The translations under genes were made by a program, and so were the position numbers. The notes under the pieces were generated by a model. That model had not been told where the DNA came from. It saw only the letters and a program-made list of their open reading frames with translations, and made no database searches. A DNA stretch of 5,294 nt from an uncultured Lachnospiraceae bacterium (GTDB taxonomy: Bacteria; Bacillota_A; Clostridia; Lachnospirales; Lachnospiraceae), in assembly GCA_902795835.1 (NCBI GenBank), contig CADBNA010000319.1, forward strand, positions 1 through 5,294, written 5' to 3'. Shown here piece by piece: positions 1 to 5,294 of the stretch. Every line of letters begins with the position of its first letter. The stretch's first letter is position 1.

Positions 1-1
1 C

Positions 2-1126
2 TGCGATTTCCTCAGCTTTCCGTCAGGAGAAGACCTGCAGGCACAGTACATGGAAGCCCTGCGGACGGAGATCCGCGCATTTGCGGGGCAGATGCATGAA
101 AGCTCAAAAGAACCGGGGCCTGTATCAGACCGCATACCTCAATCCATTTTTATCGGCGGGGGAACGCCTTCTGTTCCGGCGCCTGCCCGGATCAGCGGGA
201 TCATGGAAGAAATCCGCGCCGGGTTTTCCACGGGAGACTGCGAGATAACCATCGAGGCCAACCCCGGGACGCTGACCCCGCAGGGACTGCGGGAATACCG
301 GCGCGCCGGAATCAACCGGATCAGCCTGGGCTGCCAGTCTGCCATCGATACAGAGCTGCAGACGCTTGGCCGCATCCACACGGCAGGGCAGTTCCGGGAA
401 AGCTTTGCACTGGCCCGCGAAGCGGGCTTTTCCAATATCAGCGTCGATCTGATGTCCGGTCTGCCCGGACAGAGCCTGCAGACCTGGGAACAGACGCTTC
501 AGGCAGCTGCCGGACTGCGGCCGGAGCACATATCCGCCTACAGCCTGATTCTGGAAGATGGCACTCCCTTCTGGGATATGTACGGGGACGGCAGTATAAA
601 GCATCCGGCAGAAGGCCGGAATTATCCGGCCCTCCCGGATGAGGACACCGAGAGGCGGATGTATGAAATGACAGAGGAAATACTCTCCGCGTACGGCTAT
701 CACCGGTATGAAATCTCCAATTACGCTTTGGACGGATACGAGAGTATCCACAATACCGGGTACTGGACCGGGGCGGAATATATCGGGTTCGGGCTGGGCG
801 CGTCCTCCCTTCTGGGAAACCGGCGCATGAAAAATACAGCCAGCCTGGATGCGTATCTTGCGGATCCGGCGGGCAGCAGGTACACGGAAGAAGAACTGAC
901 GGCAGAAGACCAGATGGCGGAATTCATGATCCTCGGCCTGCGGATGATGCACGGCGTGTCCGAAAAAGAGTTCCGCGGCAGGTTCGGCAGGCAGATCGGG
1001 GAGATATACGGCGATGTCATACAGAGACATCTGCAGAACGGCCTGCTGGAGCAGTCAGGAGATAGAATCCGGCTGAGCCGAAAAGGCATCTCCCTGGCAA
1101 ACGTCGTCATGGCGGATTTCCTATAG
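2..1126 (+). CDS. hemW: Heme chaperone HemW, radical SAM family (5'-truncated by window edge)
   Basis: HemW is a cytoplasmic radical-SAM protein related to coproporphyrinogen III dehydrogenase (HemN) that binds heme and delivers it to hemoproteins. The frame is open from base 2, and its first codons read CDFLSFP, which supplies the last cysteine of the CX3CX2C iron-sulfur motif. The first two cysteines and the true start lie upstream. The residue two after that cysteine is Phe, as in HemW, where HemN has a fourth Cys. The ATG at 50 is therefore an internal methionine. Counting that Cys as 1, visible motifs are GGGTP (52-56), EANPGT (85-90), GINRISLG (103-110), SVDLMSGLPGQ (147-157), HISAYSL (176-182), YEISNYA (236-242), an HN pair (250-251) and GFGLGASS (262-269). 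The HemN C-terminal domain follows at about 302-368. The 374 visible residues suggest only a short N-terminal piece is missing. Stop is TAG at 1124-1126. Family assignment is firm; the chaperone role is inferred from the family. Confidence 0.95.
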   Translation, partial: CDFLSFPSGEDLQAQYMEALRTEIRAFAGQMHESSKEPGPVSDRIPQSIFIGGGTPSVPAPARISGIMEEIRAGFSTGDCEITIEANPGTLTPQGLREYRRAGINRISLGCQSAIDTELQTLGRIHTAGQFRESFALAREAGFSNISVDLMSGLPGQSLQTWEQTLQAAAGLRPEHISAYSLILEDGTPFWDMYGDGSIKHPAEGRNYPALPDEDTERRMYEMTEEILSAYGYHRYEISNYALDGYESIHNTGYWTGAEYIGFGLGASSLLGNRRMKNTASLDAYLADPAGSRYTEEELTAEDQMAEFMILGLRMMHGVSEKEFRGRFGRQIGEIYGDVIQRHLQNGLLEQSGDRIRLSRKGISLANVVMADFL

Positions 1127-1169
1127 AATCTTTACAACCATAGAAAATACAAAGAACAGCCAGCACACA

Positions 1170-1333
1170 GCCGGTGCTGAGGCAGGGAATACCCTCTGCG
1201 GACGCATTGGCGAGCACGTGCCCGAGACCGGCCGAATCTTAGCTGGCCGGGCTGCGGGCGGGCAGCTTTAGATGAGCAGGCTCGGGTCGGCACAGCAGCG
1301 GACACAGAGGGTATTCCCTGCCTCAGCGCCGGC
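1170..1333. repeat. Long inverted repeat with structured core; candidate ncRNA, MITE-like element or terminator
   Basis: The left arm 1170-1198 pairs with the right arm 1305-1333 over 29 consecutive positions. All pairs are Watson-Crick except T1175 with G1328, which is a G-U wobble if the + strand is transcribed and an A-C mismatch on the - strand. This weakly favours a + strand RNA. Each arm also contains a small imperfect palindrome (AGGGAATACCCT on the left, AGGGTATTCCCT on the right). The 106-base interior is GC-rich and can form three more stems (see 1218-1293). There is no plausible gene inside and no recognisable riboswitch, tRNA, tmRNA, RNase P or SRP signature. The bases just outside the arms show no obvious target-site duplication. 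Only a four-T run (1339-1342) follows the right arm after five bases, so it is a poor fit to a simple intrinsic terminator. The inverted repeat itself is certain; its identity is not. Confidence 0.9.
1218..1293 (+). other. Predicted branched stem-loop core inside the inverted repeat
   Basis: Hand pairing gives a base stem, CCCGAG (1221-1226) with CTCGGG (1281-1286), optionally extended by GTG (1218-1220) with CAC (1291-1293) across a four-base bulge. It encloses two adjacent perfect hairpins: CCGGCC (1228-1233) with GGCCGG (1245-1250), loop 11 bases, and GCTGC (1251-1255) with GCAGC (1262-1266), loop 6 bases. Together this is a three-way junction on top of the 29-pair closing stem. A competing pairing, GTGCC (1218-1222) with GGCAC (1289-1293), also exists. 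The pairings are read directly from the sequence; that they form in RNA is inference. Confidence 0.45.
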
Positions 1334-1340
1334 GTCCGTT

Positions 1341-1349
1341 TTATCCACA
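1341..1349 (+). promoter_or_regulatory. DnaA box (perfect consensus 9-mer)
   Basis: TTATCCACA matches the strong DnaA-box sequence exactly. It lies 22 bases before the uvrA start codon and 7 bases after the right arm of the inverted repeat. It is a single box with no neighbouring cluster and no AT-rich unwinding region, so it does not indicate a replication origin. If functional, it would place DnaA over the uvrA upstream or leader region. An exact 9-mer by chance is uncommon in a gap this short but not excluded. Confidence 0.4.
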
Positions 1350-1371
1350 ATAAAAGAGAAAAGAGATACAT

Positions 1372-4242
1372 ATGCCATCATATCCCCCAACGCAGGATAC
1401 CCGCCGCTTTATCCGCATCCGCGGCGCGGCGGAAAACAACCTGAAAAACATAGATCTGGATATCCCCCGGGATCAGCTCGTCGTCCTGACCGGCCTGTCC
1501 GGCTCCGGTAAGAGCTCGCTTGCGTTTGACACGATCTACGCGGAGGGACAGCGCCGGTATATGGAGAGCCTGTCTTCCTATGCGCGTCAGTTCCTTGGCC
1601 AGATGGAAAAACCGAATGTAGAGAGCATAGAAGGACTGCCTCCGGCGATATCGATCGATCAGAAATCCACAAACCGCAATCCCCGTTCAACGGTCGGCAC
1701 CGTCACGGAAATATATGACTATTTCCGGCTTCTGTATGCGAGGATCGGGATTCCGCACTGTCCGAACTGCGGGCGGGAGATCAGCCGCCAGACCGTCGAC
1801 CAGATGGTTGACCGGATCATGGCACTGCCGGAACGGACCAGGATCCAGCTTCTGGCACCGGTCGTGCGCGGCCGGAAGGGACGCCATGAGAAGGTCCTGG
1901 AACAGGCTAAAAAATCCGGATATGTGCGCGTCATGGTCGACGGCAGCCAGTATGAGCTCTCTGAAGAGATTCAGCTCGACAAAAACATCAAGCACAATAT
2001 CGAGATTATTGTCGACCGGCTGGTGGTAAAGCCCGGGATCGAAAAACGGCTCACCGATTCTATTGAAACGGTGCTGGGCCTTGCAGACGGGCTGCTGCAG
2101 GTTGACACCATGGATGGCAATATGCTCAGCTTCAGCCAGAGCTTCTCCTGCCCGGACTGCGGCATCAGCATGGAAGAGATCGAGCCCAGGAGTTTCTCCT
2201 TCAACAATCCTTTCGGAGCCTGCCCGGTGTGTGCCGGTCTGGGTTACAAGATGGAATTTGCCGAAGAGCTGATGATCCCGGATCCCTCGCTGTCCATCGA
2301 CGACGGCGCGATCGTTGTGATGGGCTGGCAGTCCTGCACCCAGAAGGGCAGTTTTACCCGCTGCATGCTGGAGGCGCTGGCGGAGGAATATGGTTTTTCC
2401 CTGGATACGCCATTCGAAAAATATCCGAAAAAGATACATGATGTGCTGATAGACGGAACAGACGGACGTTCTGTAAAAGTGCGTTACAAAGGCCAGCGCG
2501 GGGAGGGCGTGTATGACGTCGCGTTCGAGGGCCTGATCCGGAATGTGGAGCGGCGGTACCGCGAGACCTACTCCGAGACCTCCAAGCAGGAATACGAGAA
2601 ATACATGCGCATTACGCCCTGTCCGGCCTGCGGCGGGCAGAGACTGAAGCCCACCTCCCTGGCCGTGACCGTCGGGGGAAAAAACATCTTTGAGATCACC
2701 AGCTACTCAATAGAAGAACTCACCGTATTTCTGGAAAAGCTGGAACTGACGGAACAGCAGAAGCTGATCGGAAAACAGATCCTGAAGGAGATCCGAGCCC
2801 GTGTGCAGTTCCTGATGGATGTCGGACTGGACTACCTGACGCTCTCCCGCGCAACGGGAACGCTCTCCGGCGGCGAAGCGCAGCGCATCCGCCTGGCCAC
2901 CCAGATCGGATCCGGTCTTGTCGGCGTGGCCTATATTCTGGACGAGCCAAGCATCGGTCTTCACCAGAGAGACAACGACAAGCTGCTGGGAACCCTGAAG
3001 CACCTCCGGGATCTGGGAAACTCTGTCATAGTCGTGGAGCACGACGAAGATACCATGCGGGCAGCCGATGTTGTGGTAGACATCGGGCCGGGCGCGGGAG
3101 AACACGGCGGCGAACTGGTGGCGATCGGCACGGTCGACGACATCATAGCCGAAAAAAGATCCCTGACCGGCGATTATCTCAGCGGCCGCAGAGAGATCCC
3201 GGTTCCGGAGACCAGAAGACAGCCGTCCGGATGGCTGAAGGTGCGCGGCGCGCAGGAACACAACCTGAAAAATATCGACGTGGAGTTCCCACTGGGCGTT
3301 ATGACCTGCGTGACCGGCGTCTCCGGATCCGGAAAAAGCTCGCTGGTCAATGAGGTCCTGTACAAACGACTGCAGAAGGACCTGAACCGGGCCCTGGTCA
3401 TACCGGGCAGGCACAGGGAAATCATCGGAGAAGAACAGCTGGACAAAGTAATCGCGATCGACCAGTCGCCGATCGGGCGGACGCCGCGGTCCAACCCGGC
3501 GACCTATACGGGCGTCTTCGACATGATCCGCGACCTCTTCGCGTCCACCTCCGATGCAAAAGCCCGCGGATACAAAAAAGGCCGCTTCAGCTTCAACGTA
3601 AAAGGCGGACGGTGTGAGGCCTGCTCGGGCGACGGCATCATCCGGATCGAGATGCATTTTCTCCCGGATGTGTACGTGCCGTGTGAGGTGTGCGGCGGAA
3701 AGCGCTACAACAGAGAGACGCTGGAGGTCCGCTATAAGGGCAAGAACATCTACGATGTTCTGAATATGACCGTAGAGGAGGCGCTGCCCTTCTTCGAGCA
3801 TGTCCCGTCAATCCGCAGAAAGATCCAGACACTGTATGACGTAGGACTTTCCTACATCCGTCTGGGCCAGCCGTCCACGGAGCTCTCCGGGGGCGAGGCG
3901 CAGCGCGTGAAGCTGGCAACCGAGCTGTCCAGGAAGAGCACCGGGCGGACCGTATACATCCTTGATGAGCCCACGACAGGCCTGCATTTTGCCGATGTAC
4001 ACAAGCTGGTCAGCATTCTGCGCCGGCTGGCGGAGGGCGGCAACACGGTGATCGTCATCGAACACAATCTGGATGTTATCAAGACGGCGGATTATATTCT
4101 GGACCTGGGACCGGAAGGCGGAGACCGGGGCGGAACGGTGATTGCATCCGGGACGCCGGAACAGGTGGCGGAAAATCCCGCCTCCTACACGGGCCACTAT
4201 ATAAAACAGTATCTGGAAAGGAGAACGCCATGCCGGCAGTAA
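1372..4242 (+). CDS. uvrA: Excinuclease ABC subunit UvrA, complete
   Basis: UvrA is the cytoplasmic damage-sensing ATPase of nucleotide excision repair. As a dimer it finds distorted DNA and loads UvrB, after which UvrC cuts on both sides of the lesion. The protein has 956 residues, normal for the family, with two ABC-type ATPase halves. Half I has Walker A GLSGSGKS (41-48), signature LSGGE (498-502) and Walker B ILDEP (522-526). Half II has Walker A GVSGSGKS (649-656), signature LSGGE (838-842) and Walker B ILDEP (862-866). All six zinc-binding CXXC pairs are present: 130/133 with 417/420, 260/263 with 284/287, and 748/751 with 771/774. The UvrB-binding and insertion domains occupy roughly 131-400. 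ATG 1372 is the only reasonable start, since an in-frame TAA lies at 1351-1353. Its ribosome binding site is weak (purine-rich AAAGAGA, 1360-1366). No GAAC-N4-GTTC SOS operator is visible upstream. The last 13 bases overlap the mreB-like gene. Confidence 0.98.
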   Translation: MPSYPPTQDTRRFIRIRGAAENNLKNIDLDIPRDQLVVLTGLSGSGKSSLAFDTIYAEGQRRYMESLSSYARQFLGQMEKPNVESIEGLPPAISIDQKSTNRNPRSTVGTVTEIYDYFRLLYARIGIPHCPNCGREISRQTVDQMVDRIMALPERTRIQLLAPVVRGRKGRHEKVLEQAKKSGYVRVMVDGSQYELSEEIQLDKNIKHNIEIIVDRLVVKPGIEKRLTDSIETVLGLADGLLQVDTMDGNMLSFSQSFSCPDCGISMEEIEPRSFSFNNPFGACPVCAGLGYKMEFAEELMIPDPSLSIDDGAIVVMGWQSCTQKGSFTRCMLEALAEEYGFSLDTPFEKYPKKIHDVLIDGTDGRSVKVRYKGQRGEGVYDVAFEGLIRNVERRYRETYSETSKQEYEKYMRITPCPACGGQRLKPTSLAVTVGGKNIFEITSYSIEELTVFLEKLELTEQQKLIGKQILKEIRARVQFLMDVGLDYLTLSRATGTLSGGEAQRIRLATQIGSGLVGVAYILDEPSIGLHQRDNDKLLGTLKHLRDLGNSVIVVEHDEDTMRAADVVVDIGPGAGEHGGELVAIGTVDDIIAEKRSLTGDYLSGRREIPVPETRRQPSGWLKVRGAQEHNLKNIDVEFPLGVMTCVTGVSGSGKSSLVNEVLYKRLQKDLNRALVIPGRHREIIGEEQLDKVIAIDQSPIGRTPRSNPATYTGVFDMIRDLFASTSDAKARGYKKGRFSFNVKGGRCEACSGDGIIRIEMHFLPDVYVPCEVCGGKRYNRETLEVRYKGKNIYDVLNMTVEEALPFFEHVPSIRRKIQTLYDVGLSYIRLGQPSTELSGGEAQRVKLATELSRKSTGRTVYILDEPTTGLHFADVHKLVSILRRLAEGGNTVIVIEHNLDVIKTADYILDLGPEGGDRGGTVIASGTPEQVAENPASYTGHYIKQYLERRTPCRQ
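4217..4223 (+). promoter_or_regulatory. Strong ribosome binding site for the mreB-like gene, inside uvrA
   Basis: AAAGGAG lies within the last codons of uvrA and ends six bases before ATG 4230, which is ideal spacing. It fixes the start of the downstream gene and indicates that ribosomes finishing uvrA can restart there. It is a clearly better Shine-Dalgarno match than the one in front of uvrA. Confidence 0.85.
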
Positions 4243-5228
4243 CGGATATCGGAATTGACCTGGGCACCTCTTCGATTATCGTATATGTACGCGGACGGGG
4301 CATCATCATGCAGGAACCGTCGCTGGCCGCATATGACAAAGACTCGGAAAAAGTCATCGCCTTTGGCGAAGAGGCGGAGCAGAAAATCAGCCGCGGCGCG
4401 GGCAATCTGATGGGAATCCGGCCGCTGAAGGGCGGCGTGATCTCAGACTACGTCATTACGGAAAAAATGCTGCAGTATTTCATCCAGAGATCCATGGGAC
4501 CCATGCGGCTCTTCAAGCCCCACATCGTCCTCTGCGTGCCCAGCGGCGTGACAGAGATAGAGAGAAGGGCCGTCGAAGAAGCGGCCTGGCAGGCAGGCGC
4601 CAGAGACGTGGCCCTGGTGAAAGAGCCGATCGTGGCGGCCATGGGAGCCGGCATCAACATCATGCGGCCGGAAGGCACCATGATCGTCAACATAGGCGGA
4701 GGCGTCACGGAAATAGCCGTCCTGTCCCTGGCTGGCGTCGCGGCCTCCCAGACCCTCAAGACAGCCGGCGATACATTTGACACGGCCATCGTACAGTATG
4801 TACGGGAAAAATACGATCTGTTTATCGGAGAGCGGACGGCAGAAGAGATCAAGATCCGGGTCGGAACATCAGACCGGACTCGCCGCCTGCAGCAGGTCGA
4901 AGTGCGCGGGAGAAATATAAAAACCGGCAACGCCAAGACCATTATCCTGACATCCGATGAGATCCGGGAAGCCGTCACCGGGCCGGTCATCCAGATCGTC
5001 GACGCGGTGCGGACCGTCCTCGGCGGCACGCCGCCGGAGCTGGCCTCCGACGTACAGGAACGCGGCATCGTACTGACAGGCGGCGGCGCCCAGCTCGAAG
5101 GCCTCGCAGAGGCAATCGCCCACGAAACCAGAATCAGCTGCATACTGGCAGACGAACCCCAGACAGCCGTGGCACGCGGCCTCGGCGAATACCTGCAGGT
5201 GATGCAGCAGTTTGAGAGGCGTCGCTGA
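4230..5228 (+). CDS. MreB/Mbl-family bacterial actin, rod-shape determining protein
   Basis: MreB-family proteins polymerise on ATP into membrane-bound antiparallel filaments that direct lateral cell-wall synthesis. The 332 residues match the family length and cover the whole actin fold. Visible parts are phosphate-1 loop GIDLGTSS (8-15), [12 protein letters not shown] (104-115), the EP..AA.GAG segment (132-141), phosphate-2 loop NIGGGVTE (154-161), [11 protein letters not shown] (199-209), VRGRN (225-229), TPPEL (267-271) and the adenosine loop GIVLTGGG (279-286). Leu94-Phe95 fall where Thermotoga MreB has its membrane-inserting Leu-Phe. Two phosphate-2 positions are unusual: Asn154 for the normally near-invariant Asp, and Val159 for the usual first Thr of GGGTTE; Glu132 is kept. 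The C-terminus carries RGLGEY where MreB usually has IGTG. These changes, and the lack of a visible mreC or mreD, leave open whether this is the main MreB, an Mbl-type protein or a diverged paralogue. It overlaps uvrA by 13 bases, so translation is probably coupled. Confidence 0.93.
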   Translation: MPAVTDIGIDLGTSSIIVYVRGRGIIMQEPSLAAYDKDSEKVIAFGEEAEQKISRGAGNLMGIRPLKGGVISDYVITEKMLQYFIQRSMGPMRLFKPHIVLCVPSGVTEIERRAVEEAAWQAGARDVALVKEPIVAAMGAGINIMRPEGTMIVNIGGGVTEIAVLSLAGVAASQTLKTAGDTFDTAIVQYVREKYDLFIGERTAEEIKIRVGTSDRTRRLQQVEVRGRNIKTGNAKTIILTSDEIREAVTGPVIQIVDAVRTVLGGTPPELASDVQERGIVLTGGGAQLEGLAEAIAHETRISCILADEPQTAVARGLGEYLQVMQQFERRR

Positions 5229-5277
5229 CGGAAGACCGGGGTTATATTGCAAAAACCTTTACCCCTCCCGTATCTCC

Positions 5278-5294
5278 GCCGAATTTGCCTCGGC
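5278..5294. repeat. Short inverted repeat at window edge, possible part of a terminator
   Basis: GCCGA (5278-5282) pairs with TCGGC (5290-5294) around a seven-base loop. The right arm ends exactly at the window edge, so any longer stem or following T-run cannot be seen. The rest of the 66-base gap after the mreB-like stop shows no gene and no convincing promoter or terminator. Confidence 0.25.

Noticed and set aside
744..752. Second DnaA-like box (GTATCCACA) in hemW
   Set aside because: It has one mismatch to consensus and lies in a conserved coding stretch (ESIHN), so coding constraint explains it.
125..1030. Long open frame on the - strand opposite hemW
   Set aside because: It is a shadow of a conserved gene in GC-rich DNA. 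The translation shows no recognisable domain, while the + strand has clear HemW motifs throughout.
1124..1159. Sigma-A promoter for the structured element or uvrA (TAGAAT at 1124, TTTACA at 1131)
   Set aside because: TAGAAT has no matching -35 box at 16-18 bases, and TTTACA has no -10 box at the proper distance.
1205..1232. Apparent similarity to a stretch of E. coli 6S RNA (TTGG-GAGCA followed by CCGAG)
   Set aside because: In E. coli those bases lie toward the terminal loop, while here they follow the closing stem. The match is short and in the wrong structural place, and the central bubble here is GC-rich.
1170..1342. Simple Rho-independent terminator of hemW
   Set aside because: The stem is much longer and its interior far larger than usual, and only four T residues follow after a five-base gap. 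A terminating role is possible but does not explain the structure.
1132..1371. 79-codon open frames covering the hemW-uvrA gap on both strands
   Set aside because: They are made largely of inverted-repeat sequence, are rich in Arg/Ala/Gly/Ser/Pro with no domain, and have no convincing ribosome binding site.
1127..1371. LexA/SOS operator in front of uvrA
   Set aside because: I looked for GAAC-N4-GTTC. Only an isolated GAAC (1154-1157) is present, without the second half-site.
2707..3801. 364-codon open frame on the - strand opposite uvrA
   Set aside because: It lies opposite the signature and second Walker A regions of UvrA, shows no family motif, and is explained by codon bias.
5212..5248. 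Promoter after the mreB-like gene (TTGAGA 5212-5217, TATATT 5243-5248)
   Set aside because: The two boxes are 25 bases apart, too far for a normal sigma-A promoter.

Overview
The window looks like chromosomal DNA from a GC-rich Clostridia member of the Bacillota, possibly Lachnospiraceae. That placement rests on how the HemW, UvrA and MreB-family proteins read, not on a database search. Everything recognisable is on the + strand, and nothing in the protein-coding genes looks horizontally acquired or broken.

Layout: (1) Bases 2-1126 are the 3' part of hemW, a radical-SAM heme chaperone. The window cuts off its N-terminus, but the last cysteine of its iron-sulfur motif is the first visible codon. 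(2) Bases 1127-1371 are a 245-base non-coding gap. It holds a large inverted repeat (1170-1198 pairing with 1305-1333: 29 pairs, 28 Watson-Crick and one G-U) around a GC-rich core that can fold into further hairpins. A perfect DnaA-box 9-mer (1341-1349) lies between this element and the next gene. (3) Bases 1372-4242 are a complete uvrA, the damage-recognition ATPase of nucleotide excision repair. (4) Bases 4230-5228 are a complete mreB/mbl-family gene for a bacterial actin. Its start lies inside the end of uvrA, behind a strong ribosome binding site. (5) Bases 5229-5294 are a short gap running off the window edge.

uvrA and the mreB-like gene are almost certainly co-transcribed and translationally coupled. 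hemW may be transcribed with them or separately, because I see no convincing sigma-A promoter and no classical terminator in the gap. The three genes belong to unrelated processes (heme trafficking, DNA repair, cell shape), so the arrangement does not define one pathway.

The least explained items are the structured hemW-uvrA element, the DnaA box next to it, and two substitutions at ATPase positions of the MreB-like protein (Asn154 and Val159 where Asp and Thr are usual).
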